From contig CAUYUJ010019882.1 in assembly GCA_963575745.1 (NCBI GenBank), positions 596,001 to 660,000 of the forward strand: 64,000 bases of DNA. The letters run 5' to 3'. Positions 1 to 9,722 of the stretch are shown here, piece by piece; positions within the stretch are counted from its first letter, which is position 1; each line of letters opens with the position of its first letter. The translations under genes and the position numbers were made by a program. Source of the DNA: Prorocentrum cordatum. Its lineage: Eukaryota; Sar; Dinophyceae; Prorocentrales; Prorocentraceae. The notes under the pieces are model-generated. The model ran no database searches, had not been told where the DNA came from, and was given only the letters and a program-made list of their open reading frames with translations.

Positions 1-745
1 CGTCGTGAGTCTCCTCGTTCTTGTCCTTCGCTGTCTGGTGCAGCCCACGGCTGCGGCTGCGGCTGCGAGGCTGCGCGGGAGGCTCGACGCGTTGCGGGGT
101 GTCGGCGCCAACGACCGGCATGCGCACCAACGCCTTCGCGCAGTCCTCCTTGGTCCACTTGATGTTCTCCTTGAAGAACTCGCTCAGCAGGAACGAGAGC
201 TCATCCTTGGAAAGTTTGTCGACATCTGGAGGCTCTGGCACTGGCGCTGCGTCTGGCGCCTGAGACCCCGCTGCTGCCGATGGTGCCGCGCCGCTCGCGC
301 TAGACACGCCGCGAGGGCACGGCTCGCGTGCTGGGCTTGGGGAATATCCTCTCGTGCGCTTGAAGAGGTCCTTGCTCTCTGCCAGCGCCTGCTGCTCCTC
401 CTGACTCATCTTCTCCTCATCCCTAGCTCTCTTCTCGCGCTCGACCTCGGCTGCCGTGGTGCTCTCCATCAAAGCCACCTCCAGATCGTCCATGGTCAGG
501 TCGACGTCTGCCACGCGCTTCTCGGACTTGGGAGATGTCCATGTTGGCTCCACAACCAGCGGCGCATCGTCGGACTCGACTGCTGTGTCAGCGCCGACAG
601 CACTTCGACCCGCGAAGAATTCATCGTCCAACCTCTGCGCTTCCTGTATGTCGGCAGGGCTCGGGCAATGGTCCCCAGCCATCAGCTCGGTCATGTTCGG
701 GCCCATCACGAATGAGCTCCCCCTGTCACTGACCTGGCTGGCCAT
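1..745 (-). CDS. Unknown protein, N-terminal 248 residues (runs off the window)
   Basis: The minus strand is open without a stop from an ATG at 743-745 to the window edge, at least 248 codons. An in-frame TGA lies a short way upstream of the ATG (near 792), which supports this start. The first third is acidic (several DD and DDE pairs). A charged helix rich in E, K and R (about residues 100-130, possibly coiled coil) follows, then an Ala/Pro/Ser linker. Next comes a compact segment around residues 175-205 containing LSKDELSFLLSEFF and a WTKED motif, and finally an SRSRSR stretch near residue 230. No family is recognised. Sense codons and amino acid composition look like real coding sequence, whereas the plus-strand ORFs over the same DNA read as Arg/Cys/Leu-rich shadows. 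No intron is evident in the visible part. Confidence 0.7.
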   Translation of the reverse strand, partial: MASQVSDRGSSFVMGPNMTELMAGDHCPSPADIQEAQRLDDEFFAGRSAVGADTAVESDDAPLVVEPTWTSPKSEKRVADVDLTMDDLEVALMESTTAAEVEREKRARDEEKMSQEEQQALAESKDLFKRTRGYSPSPAREPCPRGVSSASGAAPSAAAGSQAPDAAPVPEPPDVDKLSKDELSFLLSEFFKENIKWTKEDCAKALVRMPVVGADTPQRVEPPAQPRSRSRSRGLHQTAKDKNEETHD

Positions 746-965
746 GCTGCAGGTAGTGCCCCGCGGGCTGCTGTGACGGATGCGGAGCCACAATCCTCAC
801 CTCAACAGCTTCAGCCACAATTGCTGCCAGTACGGTCGTTTCGTGTCGCGTTTTGTTTCTAACCTTCTCTACGCTACTCACCCGTTGATGGGTCTCACCC
901 CACGGTTCTAATCTTAGCGTTCGGGCTTTTTCTGATATGAACATTGAGGACGTCTCGAGCAGGAG

Positions 966-1122
966 TTGTTTGTGTGCGTTTTTGTTGTTGTTGTGGTTTT
1001 TGTTGTTGTTGTTGCTGTTGTTGCTGTTGTTGTTGTTGTTGCTGTTGTTGTTATTGTTGTTGTTGTTGTAAGTGTTGTTGTCGTTGTCGTTGTCGTTGTT
1101 GTTGTTGTTGTTGTTGTTTGTG
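966..1122. repeat. TTG/GTT trinucleotide microsatellite
   Basis: An imperfect run of TTG triplets (with a few TTA, GTC and GCT variants) fills this stretch upstream of the partial gene at 1-745. It is open in several frames and gives artificial Val- or Thr-rich ORFs. Confidence 0.9.
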
Positions 1123-1535
1123 ATAGTGAGCTTTCTGGGTGCTTGGTTGATGTGAGGTTGGTATTGTTTGTTTGGTTTAGTTGTTGCATGGCTTTACATA
1201 CATTTACAACCTATGGCACATGCATTTGCAACTTAGTTTAGTTAATGAACTGTTCGGATGTCTCGAATGGGAGCTTTTCCCCATGGCCCCCCTGCTGTAT
1301 ATGCTCATTCCGATTTGGCGAAGAAGGAGGAGGAGATGGGGGGGGGATAAGGAGGAGAAGGATGAGAGGGATAACGAGTGAGCGTAGTATCTTCACTACT
1401 GACCAGAAGCGTTCTTGCACTGGTCCAGAGTTCAATGCGCAATGCAAACGGCGGCCACTGCGCAGCTCGATCGATCACTGCACGCGTGGCGCTGGCAATG
1501 CAAACTGCCTGGGAGCCCCAGGCCGAGGACTCGTC

Positions 1536-1583
1536 GGTCACCCGTCGCTCGAAGAAACGACAGCGGCGATCGAGCGGGTGACC
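1536..1583. repeat. Short inverted repeat (hairpin)
   Basis: GGTCACCCGTCGCTCGA (1536-1552) faces TCGAGCGGGTGACC (1570-1583) across a 17-base loop; the arms match except for 3 extra bases in the left arm. The surrounding 1123-1666 stretch holds no gene I can support. A minus-strand open stretch around 1390-1600 is possible but has no clear splice context. Confidence 0.5.
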
Positions 1584-1666
1584 GAGCGCCCGAGGGGGAG
1601 CCACTCCTCCCCACTCGAGTCAGAATAAAGCACTGTCCTGATCGATCACTTCTCGCCGATCAGGCT

Positions 1667-2047
1667 TCAAACAAAAAAATCAAACAAGCCACCTGGAATG
1701 CTGCGAGCAGGTGGCGCCAACTTCGGCACTGATGCAACCTTCATCACTGGGGCAGCAGCAGTCGTTGGAGCAGCTGCCTTCGTCACTGGAGCAGCCTTCT
1801 GAGCAGCAGCCTTTGTCACTGGAGCAGCAGCCTTCGTCGCTGGAGCAGCGGCCGTCGTCACTGGAGCAGCGGCCTTCATCGCTGGAGCAGCAGCCTTCGC
1901 TGGAGCAGCAGCCTTCGTCGCTGGAGCAGCCTCCTCCTCCTCCTCTTCCTCCTCGCACGCCTCGGCCGACTTCTCGTCGTTGTCCTCGGCGTCGTTGCCG
2001 TCGTCGTCGATCTTCTTCCTCTTGGCCAGGTCGGCCTGCTCGACGTC
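1667..2047 (-). CDS. Terminal exon of an acidic, Ala/Pro/Lys-repeat protein
   Basis: This is a last exon on the minus strand: 381 nt, 126 residues, with the stop at 1667-1669. It is preceded by a good 3' splice site (pyrimidine-rich, ending CCCCAG, at 2050-2048) and starts in phase 0 with DVEQADLAKRKK. The product has a basic KRKK patch, an acidic run (DDDGNDAEDNDEK, then eight Glu), then about ten copies of AAP(A/V)TKA-like repeats, ending GGLFDFFV. Low-complexity composition like this suits a nuclear or nucleic-acid-associated protein, but no family is recognised. Its upstream exon is not certain. It may be the exon at 3061-3573, joined by a GA-AG intron that contains element A (see findings). 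Otherwise the first exons are lost or unrecognised. Confidence 0.5.
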   Translation of the reverse strand, partial: DVEQADLAKRKKIDDDGNDAEDNDEKSAEACEEEEEEEEAAPATKAAAPAKAAAPAMKAAAPVTTAAAPATKAAAPVTKAAAQKAAPVTKAAAPTTAAAPVMKVASVPKLAPPARSIPGGLFDFFV

Positions 2048-2222
2048 CTGGGGCGCGGGCGAGAGCGGGATAATGATTGAAGGGGAGGCTGGCGGGATGA
2101 AGAGCGAATGAAGAACGCTTGAGGATTTCACAGGGCGAAGGAGAGGATAAGGAGGGGGATAGCTGCGGGAGGTATAGGAGGAGAAGGGCAAACATTAATT
2201 AAGGCTTGAGCCAGTGAGTAAT

Positions 2223-3010
2223 CCCACCAGCCCTCTGGGCGTGGGTGTTTTAGCTGGTTTCCTCTGCCACCCTTCCCTCCACCCTGAGGTGAGGGGTTTA
2301 CCCCTCCCCGTTACCCCCTCCTCTGGACCGTATACGGGGCGTTTCGCGGGTCGTTGGAGCGTCCAAAACGGCCTCGGCGAGGAAGCCAAAATCATTGGTT
2401 TTACCACGGGTTTTGGCACAACTTTGTTTTTTGTTGTGGCTCCCGAGTGGCAACGCGAATTGCGACCTTCGCTTTCTTTCATCGATCTCCTCCAAGATGG
2501 CCATAAGAGGCGCCCAGGAGGCGCCACGGGGCCCCAAGATTGCCCCAAGATGGCTCCCAGATGGCCCCACGAGGCCCCCATGAGGCCCCAAGATGACCCA
2601 GAGCAGCCCCGAGAGGGCTACCCGAGGCACCCGAGACGCCCAAGAGCCCTCCAGAACCGCCGAGAGACCTCCGAGAGGTCCCAGGAGGCCTCCAAGAAGC
2701 GCCCAAGAGATATCACAAGAGGCTCCGAGAGGCATCCAAGAGACCTTTAGCCCTTTTGCTTGCCCTCCTCTTCCTGCCCCCATGCCTCCTCCTACTCCTT
2801 TTCGTTCCTCCTCCTACCCCTCATCATCCTACGTACTCATCTTCCTTTTCCCCACTCCCTCAGCTATCTATCCATCCAGCCTCCGATCATCTTCCTCCCT
2901 CATTTGCACGGCTCGGCCGTCCACGTCTTTGCTCCTGCACTTCCCTGAGCGCCTCTACTCGCCTGGACATCGTTTCTTGATGGGCTGGCGGTGATACGCG
3001 AATTGTCTAG
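2223..3010. mobile_element. Element A, copy 1 (788 bp, 3-bp AAT target duplication)
   Basis: The left end CCCACCAGCCC is followed by GGGCG; the right end carries GGGCTGGCGGTGATACGCG and finishes TTGTCTAG. The direct repeat AAT flanks both sides (2220-2222 and 3011-3013). The same ends delimit the copy at 9723-11239, whose boundaries are proven by an empty site. Internally it holds GAGGCCCC/CCAAGA-type degenerate repeats and a pyrimidine-rich tail (2755-2960). It encodes no protein I can support, so it looks non-autonomous. It sits between two minus-strand exons, possibly within an intron. Confidence 0.75.
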
Positions 3011-3060
3011 AATAATAATTGAGGGGTATATTCATGGATTGGGATTGTGCAGGTGTGTTT

Positions 3061-4260
3061 TTATATGTAGTCCTTGGCAGGCCGCTTGAGCATCAACTTC
3101 TTGAAGGCCGCTGGGCGCTTCTTGATGCCACCGCCCTCGCTGCTGAGGAACTCCTTCTTGGCCTCCTCCGCCGCCGCCTTGTCCATGGTGAGGCTGGCCA
3201 GCGACTCGAGGATCCTGATCATCACGAGCTTTGCAGCCTCCTCATTCTTGTAGCCAACCATCTGAACGTACTGGCACATCCTCTCCTCGGGCGTGTACTT
3301 CGAGCCCCTCTGGCCGAAGTTCTTCCAGATCGTCATCCACCTCTTCTCCCTCTTCTGCACGAAGTTCAGCGTCAGCTTGACGCCAGTGTTCTGCTGCACG
3401 ACTGTCTTCACGTGCAGGTCAGACTTCACCTCGAGCTCCGCTGAGTCTGTGCCCGGCACCCTCCACTCGTAGTCATCCCAGCGAGCCACCATCTCGTTCA
3501 CCCCCGCGACGCGGATGACTGGCTTGTACTCGGCCTCGGCCGTGGGGTCGGCCTCGCTGATGCGCCAGGCAGCCTGAGAAGGAGAGCTGTTTGGAGAGGA
3601 GACGGTACGAGGGTGAACTCCTCATCCACATCCTCATCATCATCATCACCACCATCATCGTCGTCACCACCATCATCATCATGATCACTACCACCATCAG
3701 CATCGTGATCATCATAAGCATCATAAGCGTCGTCATCATCACCATCGGCAACTCACCACGATCACCATCATCAGCAGCATCATCAGCATCATCACCATGT
3801 TCATCACCATCATCACCACCATCAGTGTCATCAGTATCATCATCATCTCCATCACCATCACCATCACCGTCAGCAGCATCAGCATCAGCATCAGCATCAT
3901 CATCATCATCACCATCATCATCGTCGTCATCATCATCATCATCATCATCATCATGAGCATCATCATCAGCATCGACAGTGCCAGCCTCGATGTTCTCCGC
4001 GAACCCTAGGCGCCAGCCGTCCTTGACTTCGAGCGGCTGGAAGAGGTCTTTCTTGACGACCTTCATGCCGAGTGGCCTGCTCCTGTTCGGCGAAGCCACT
4101 GCCTGGGGCGCAGCCTGAGGAACCTCCTCTGCCTCCTCATCCTCCTCGTCCTCCTCGGCGTCCTCGCTCTCCCCGCCCTCGATGTCCTCGTCCTCTCCCT
4201 CGGGGTCGGTCGGCGCGCCCTTGCTCATGAACTTGAGGCACCACCGCGGAGGAATCCTCG
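3061..4260 (-). CDS. Unknown acidic/basic protein, two exons (3986-4260 and 3061-3573)
   Basis: The minus-strand exon 3986-4260 is joined to 3061-3573 by a 412-bp intron (3574-3985). The donor reads ATCGAG then GCTGGC (a GC donor) and the acceptor CTTCTCAG then GCTGCC, so AGGCTG is repeated at both junctions. Both exons are phase 0 there, and the joined codons read FAENIE then AAWRISEAD. The product starts with a long Glu/Asp-rich region, followed by a soluble-looking domain (VKKDLFQPLEVKDGW, then MVARWDDYEWRVPGTD, LTLNFVQKREKRWMTIW and YTPEERMCQYVQMVG). It ends in a basic tail with KKRPAAFKKLMLKRPAKDYI and a stop at 3061. KRPA tails are common in dinoflagellate proteins (general knowledge). 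The exon probably begins at 4260 after CCCTTAG, entering with two codon bases, so at least one earlier exon exists upstream and was not located. No family recognised. Confidence 0.7.
3600..3975. repeat. CAT/ATC microsatellite inside an intron
   Basis: Imperfect CAT, CAC and ATC triplets fill almost the whole intron between the exons at 3061-3573 and 3986-4260. Read through, it gives a run of about 60 Asp/Ala codons on the minus strand. That run is in frame with the exon above it but is best treated as intronic, because clean splice sites flank it. Confidence 0.8.
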
Positions 4261-4536
4261 CTAAGGGATGCCGAACATGAGTGGGGGGGACCCCGATCGG
4301 AAGAATGAAACACTTCCTCTTTCTGTGCTTGCTCCTGAACATCCTCCTCCTCCTCAGCATCTTCCCCATCATCATATTCCCCCCCCTCCCCTTCCTCTCC
4401 ATGTTCGTCACAAGCCTCCTCAACCTCCATATATGTTATGATGTTCACAATATTATCAAACTTGCTTCTATACGTATATGTTTACAAACATTTGTACATT
4501 ATATATATATAGATATAGGCGTGTGTGCGTACATGT

Positions 4537-5846
4537 TCATCCGGGTGTCCTGCAATTGATGGCCTGCGTAACGTGTCGAATCATCGTGCGCAGCATCCTG
4601 GCGACATTCGTGGCCCACTCGTCGGCCTCCGATGCCATGTGCCACATATCCTCCTTGCTCTTCGCGATCTCGAGCAGCGCCGCCTGCAGGGGGGCGGATC
4701 GAGATGCGGGATCGTCGTCGTCGTCGTTGTTATCTTCACGCTCCTCATCGCTATCTTCGCTCCCCGTCCGATCATAGTCGTCGCTGCCAATGTGATACTT
4801 CTACTCTCCTTTATCATTCCCCTCTATCCTTCTCCTCCTCTTCCTCCTCCTCCGCCTCCTTCTCCTCGTCCTCCTCCTCCTCCTCCTCCTCCTCGGTTCC
4901 AGTGGTCTCGTGTTTGCGACCCTGGCGGCCTTCGCCGCGCTCTGTGTCGGGCTTGGGCCGAGCGCCATCGTCGCCTGCAGCAGCTCCGTGTGCCGCTCGA
5001 TGTGGCCGATGTCGCGCTGGCTGCCCTGGCCACTGACCACTGTGCAGTAGTCTATGCACGTGGGCGTCTCGATGAAGGGCAGCCACACCTTCTTGAGAGC
5101 CTCGGCGTCCTTGAAGCACTCGTCGCGGGCCTTTCGGGGATTCGACCGACCCCTGCCCAGCCCCTCTTTCCAACCTCCCCCTCGGGATTCGCCTTGACCA
5201 ATACAGACATTTTCTAAAACCTGCGTAGGCCCCCTCGAGTCGTAAAACAACTAACTTTTGATCCTTTGTCAAGGCGAATCCCGAGGGGGAGGTTAAAAGG
5301 AGGAACTGGGCGAAGCACGACTCGCACGACGTGAGTTCGAGGCCCCTTGAGGCCTCGATCTCGTACTGCAAAGTGGGCCCGAAAATGCGAGTGTCTAGGG
5401 GCCGCATGCGCTCCTGGACGCTCACACATGAGGAGGAGGAGGAGGAGGAGGAGGAGGAGGAGGAGGAGGATAAGGAGAAAGAGGAGGAAGAGGAGGAGGA
5501 GGAAGTGGGGGAGGAGAAAGAGGATGGGGGACCGTACTTCTCAGTGGGTGGGTGCGCCCTCACACATATCCAGCTCACCCTCTTCAACAGTTGTTGCTGC
5601 GCACTGTGCAACAACAACTGTTGAAGAGGGTGAGCAGGAACTTTCTCTTTCAACGTCTGGTCCCTACCACCTCATCCTCCCCCCCTTCGACTGGAGGAGT
5701 GGGTGGAGAGAAGCGAAGCGATGCGTCTCCGCGCATCTCTCCGCATTCTCTCCTATACTCCCTTCTTGAAGGGAGGGTGGGGGGTGGTGGGGGGCAAGAT
5801 AACATGAGGACGCCTTCTGCTCGACCTCGGCAGCAGGCCTCTTCAT
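4537..5846 (-). CDS. Unknown 154-residue protein, four exons
   Basis: Proposed exons on the minus strand are 5814-5846, 5307-5413, 4975-5152 and 4537-4683. Their lengths (33, 107, 178, 147 nt) add up to an intact 465-nt frame ending in TGA at 4537-4539. The product begins MKRPAAEVEQK. It continues with ERMRPLDTRIFGP, a Cys pair (SCESCFAQ), then KARDECFKDAEALKKV and DIGHIERHTELLQ, and ends in a helical exon (LLEIAKSKEDMWHMASEADEW). Intron 3 (4684-4974) uses a GC donor with CTGCAGGCG at both ends. Intron 2 (5153-5306) is GT-AG and consists of an inverted-repeat element. Intron 1 (5414-5813) would use a GC donor and contains a 61-bp hairpin. Exons 2-4 are well supported by phase and splice sites; exon 1 is less certain. 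The spacing of Cys residues is too sparse to call a zinc finger. Function unknown. Confidence 0.65.
5153..5306 (-). mobile_element. Introner: a 154-bp intron made of a terminal-inverted-repeat element
   Basis: The intron between the exons 5307-5413 and 4975-5152 carries a perfect 27-bp inverted repeat (5172-5198 and 5268-5294; arm AACCTCCCCCTCGGGATTCG plus CCTTGAC). The similarity continues outward, imperfectly, to the two splice sites (CCCAG then CCTC/TTT on both arms). CAG occurs at each boundary, as expected of a 3-bp target duplication that also supplies the acceptor AG. Splicing at CCCA|GTTCC and GGGCAG|GGG restores the frame in phase 2. Introners with terminal inverted repeats are known from dinoflagellate-related lineages; this assignment rests on structure alone. 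Confidence 0.75.
5574..5634. mobile_element. 61-bp miniature element with perfect 23-bp inverted repeats
   Basis: The arms 5574-5596 and 5612-5634 (starting CTCACCCTCTTCAACAG) are perfect complements around a 15-base loop. CAG flanks both sides (5571-5573 and 5635-5637), which would be a 3-bp target duplication. It lies in the proposed first intron of the gene at 4537-5846. A GAG-repeat tract (about 5427-5475) lies in the same intron. Confidence 0.65.
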
Positions 5847-6342
5847 GGCCGCTTCGCGGCCCACGGCGCCGCGCGCCGCGGGGGCCTCTGGGCCCGCGGC
5901 CCTCGGCCCGCCACTGCGTGGCGGCCGATGGGGCCAGAATGGCTCCGAAGAAGATAAGAGCGACACGAGGTTGAGGGGGTTGGGGTGCGAACGTGCCCAG
6001 GACAATGAGAAACAGGGTCAGTGAAGCATGTTCCGAATTGGTCTGTATATCTATATATATGTGTACATATGTGTATATATACACATGCTTATGTATATGG
6101 ACATATACATATGTATGTTTATATATATAGACACATAAAAAATACGATGTATCTGTATTTCTGATTAATCCAGCAATGCGATTGGCGTGTTGTGCGATAT
6201 TATGCTAGACAGCGATTTCTGCATATTGGATCTGTATTTTAAGCCTTCCAGCGCCAACTAGAATACGTACAGCCCAAAACTGGCTGTACGTCTTGTTTCT
6301 GGCCGTAGCATGTTCACGGCCAAAAACTAGACATATCGGACC
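5847..6342. other. Intergenic: AT-rich TATATG/TACATA tract and small hairpins
   Basis: Between the gene starting at 5846 and the end of the large coding element at 6343 there is a short GC-rich stretch. It is followed by alternating TATATG/CACATA sequence at about 6045-6135 and then moderately AT-rich DNA. A 10-bp perfect inverted repeat (ACGTACAGCC, 6265-6274; complement at 6282-6291) and a smaller one (GGCCGT...ACGGCC, 6301-6321) lie just beyond the stop codon of the minus-strand ORF. No gene is seen. Confidence 0.5.
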
Positions 6343-9292
6343 TCAGGGTGGGGGAGGCTCTTCCGCTTCCCGCGCGGGGTCGAGGTCCGCCTCCGCCCGT
6401 CGCTGCACCGGGACCACCCCGGGTCCCAGGGCCGCATGGAGGGCCCCCTCATGATCTCCTTCCTCGAGTAGCTTCTTTGCGGCCTCGGGCCTGTGGGTGA
6501 GCTCCGGGGGCCCGACCCCGGAGGCGAACGCGAGGGCGCGCCGCGACTCCGTGAAGAACACCAGGTGAACCTCGGAGTACGACTCCTCCAGGGAGGCCAC
6601 AAGGTCTTCGCGCGTGCAGCCCCGGGCTTCCCGGTCACCGGGCGTGTCGAGGACGCCCAAGAGGGTGATGAGGCGCGCCCGGAGGAGACGGTGGCGCTCC
6701 TCGACGCGCTGGGGGCCCGCTATCCCCTGGAGCCTGATCCGGAGGCTGGGCCGGGCGGCGAATGGGTCGGCGCCTGCCGCTCCCCCCGCCGTCCCGGATG
6801 CGGGCGCGGCGCCCGCCGCTCCCTCCGGCGGGGGCTCCGGCTGGGCACGCGCCCGGACTCGCTCCACTTCCTCCGCCTGCTCCAGGGCCCTCCAGATCAC
6901 GCGCTGGTCGCTGGCGGCGGGGAAGTGCAGCCTCCGGAAGTCATCCACCGACACCAGGACGTACTCCCTGCCCGGCGTGCCCCTCCACTGCCGCAGGCTC
7001 CCTTGTACCGAATGGTAGTGGTAGTAGTAGGCTCTGTCCTGGGTGGAGTGGGGCCGCCGGGCGCAGGGGTGAGCGGCCCCAGGGGTCTCTTCCGCAGGGT
7101 GCTGTGGGCATTCCCAGACGTGGGAGACGGTGTCGCAGTTCGTGGACGGAAAGAGGGCGACCCCGAGTTGCTCGTCCAGGGCCCTCCAAGCGGCAACCAC
7201 GGCCGACGCCTCCCCGCACCGCTCGATCCCGTGCACCAGGGAGCGGGACCCATCTGAGCGGCGTTCCACTAGGGCCAAGACCGAGGAAGGTGGGCCCCGC
7301 ATGGTTGCGATCTCCGCCGGGGGCGGGGGGGCGCCTTGGGGCCCGGCGCCCGCTGCGGGCGCCGTGCTCCTCCCTCCGCTGCCCGGCGCGGGAGCCCCGG
7401 CCGCCGGGAACGCTGGGGCGGCCTTGTGTGGCACAGCTGAGCCCCCCGCGCCCTGGGCTGGCGCGCCACCCCCTGCGGTCGCCCCGCGACCTCCCTCCTT
7501 CGGGGGTGGGGGTCCCGCCGGTGGGGGGACGCCCCCGGGCCCACTGGGCGCCCCTCTCCCCGGAGCACCCGTTGCCGGGCCTCCCTCCCCCTTTCCTCCC
7601 CCGCCGGGGGCCTGGGATGGTGCGGGGGGGCTGTAGCGCACGCTGCAGCCTGGCACCGTCGTGCGCGCATCCGCTTCCGGGGGTCCCTCTTCGCGCGGCG
7701 GCGGCGCGGGGAGGTAGATCCGCGCGATGTGGGCGTAGGGCTTGACGTCCAGGTCGTAGTAGTCGGGGTTGTCGCTCCGCGCTACCTGCACGACCCCGTT
7801 TACGTAGTTGCCGTAGGTCAAGCTGTGGTAGATCACCCGCGCGCCTGGCAGCAGGTCGATCTGGCGGGCCCTCGGGCCCAGCCCCCTCCTGCTCTCCCCC
7901 TCCCGGGCGGGTGCGGGTCTCTCCGGAGGCCTCGGCTTCGGGTTCCCGCCTTTGGGCGGGGGGGCGGGGCGTCCTGGGCGGCCATCCCCTAGGGCCGCTT
8001 CCCAGCCTTCCGCTGGCTCCTCGGTCAGGCGCGCCCTTGCCGGGCCTCCTCCCCCTTGAGGGGGGCCGTCCGTGCTGGACCTCGCCCCGGAAGGGGCTCC
8101 CCCCGGGGGTCGGGGGCGCTCGGGCGGGGGCTCCTCCCCGCTCCGCCCGGGGTCCGCGGCCCCTCCCCCGGAGGTTTGGGGGTCCCCCCACGCGGTGGGC
8201 CCCCTCCGGGGGGGGGCGACACGCGCCAAGTAATCATTATAGGCCGCCTGGTGGATCTCCTCTCCCACCTCCTCCCGCTTCCGGTTGAGGCCCGTGTAGT
8301 ACTTGGCGAAGTTTTCGTGCCGGGTCATCCCTGGGTCGGAGGGGCGCCAGTCGCGCAGGACCCTCCGGGCCACCTCCGCGGGCTGCTGGTACAGGTACTG
8401 CCTCGCCCTGAAGTCCGGGGGGTAGTCCGCGAGGTGGTCCCGCACCTGGGTGTGGAGATCCTCCCACCCCTCGTTGTCCAGCTGGTCAGCCAGGGGCCCG
8501 TAATCCTCCACCTGGGACAGGAAGGCGCGGGCAACGTCCAGAGCTCGGTCGGGGTCGAAGTCGCTGCTCCCGCACCGCCGCACGAAGTCGTGCCAGAACT
8601 TGGAGTGCCACTCCCCGCCCCTCTGGAAGTTGCGGATCGCCCCCCCCTCCGTCGTCCTGGCATGGGACCTCTCCGCCCCCCGGACGACCAGGGTCGGCCC
8701 CCCCCGCGGATGCGGGTCCGGGGGTCGCCGATCCCATCCTCCACGTCCGCATCAGGGGGCGGTCCCTCATCCTGCAGGATCAGCCTGAGCAGGAGGGCGG
8801 CCGCCCCCGGTCGGCCCATAGCCACCAGGTCCCTATGCATCTGCGCCACGGCCTCCTGATGCAGGGGGTTCATAGCGCGCGCGTGAGGGGCCCCCACCAC
8901 CTCGGTCGCGCCCGCGGGGGCGCCCCCCCTCCCCGAGGGGGCTCCGCCCGCGTGGAAGGGGTAGAGGGTCAGGCTCTCCGTGGTCGGGTCCCGCCAGGCC
9001 TCCCACTGTGCGGGGCGAGCAGGCAGGCCCCCCGAGGGGGCAGGCAGGGTCGTCGTGTAGCAGACGTGGCCCGACGCGTTCTGGACGATCGGCAGCCCCC
9101 GGGCGCCAAGCTCCCAGAGGTCAATAACTCCCTGCGAATGGAGAATGTCCATCCCGAGGTACCGCTGGTCTGGGACCCCCAGGGTCAGGTCCATGTCCCG
9201 GAGGTCGGCACCAAGCAGCTCCGCCGAACGGATGGTGTACTCCCTCCCGTTCGCCGCCAGGCGGAAGTTCCAGACCCGGCGTGCTTGGGCGC
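6343..9292 (-). pseudogene. Downstream half of the large coding element's second ORF (frame-broken)
   Basis: Minus strand. The coding sequence resumes at 9292 immediately outside the 9293-18956 transposon, with the duplicated bases encoding SAQ then ARRVWNFRLAANGREY. It runs to about 8690, continuing LGADLRDMDL and RYLGMDILHSQGVIDLW. After a frameshift near a C-run it continues from about 8660 (FWHDFVRRCGSSDFDPD, then long helical stretches to ARVAPPRRG). A Pro/Gly/Arg-rich linker of about 250 residues follows, then conserved-looking blocks (LLPGARVIYHSLTYGNYVNG; DDFRRLHFPAASDQRVIW; HRLLRARLITLLGVLD), ending PPPP at 6343. The LGMDIL block loosely recalls the end of clan AA aspartic proteases, but no confident active site was found. 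No reverse transcriptase, integrase or transposase motif is visible. It may be decayed or contain homopolymer errors. Function unknown. Confidence 0.55.
9285..9292. repeat. Left 8-bp target-site duplication TTGGGCGC
   Basis: The identical octamer occurs at 18957-18964, directly outside both ends of the 9293-18956 element. Collapsing the two copies rejoins the minus-strand reading frame (…GQGSAQ then ARRVW…), which proves the target was coding before insertion. Confidence 0.9.
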
Positions 9293-9722
9293 TGGATAGG
9301 GTCACGGGCATGTCGGGGATCAGATTAAGAATGATGAAAATGGTTTTCTCATGGTTCTAGGCCGCTTGCGGGCCGTGCGGTGCTGAAGTTGAAAATGGTT
9401 CATGGTGGTTTTGAAAATGGCCGCGCGCGGGTTTCAAATAGTTTCGGCGTCAAACTAGCAGCTTGGCGCGCCCGCCATTGGAAGGTATGATTACGCGCAA
9501 CGCGGCCTTCGCTCAGGGGTGCCAGGGCAAGTGGCGCTTGATCCTCCTTCCCACTCTGCCCTGCAGTAGGCGGTACGAGCCAAGGGCGTTTGAGCCTTCT
9601 CCGTGCCTCTTAACATGCAGCCCGAGCTCGGCCTTCAAGCGCGCGGGTGTCTTTTGTTGGGCTAGTTGGAACTAGAGGTTGCGTCTCGAACCGAAAGAGC
9701 CAACATGTTTTGTCCCACCAAT

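Noticed and set aside
3473-3985. Asp-rich extension of the exon at 3986-4260
   Set aside because: It is CAT/ATC microsatellite between clean splice sites; splicing it out joins two ordinary coding exons in phase.
6493-8859. Plus-strand ORFs opposite the large minus-strand ORFs
   Set aside because: Their composition (Pro/Gly/Arg/Ser with no motif) is typical of the antisense of GC-rich coding DNA; the minus frames contain the ordered motifs.
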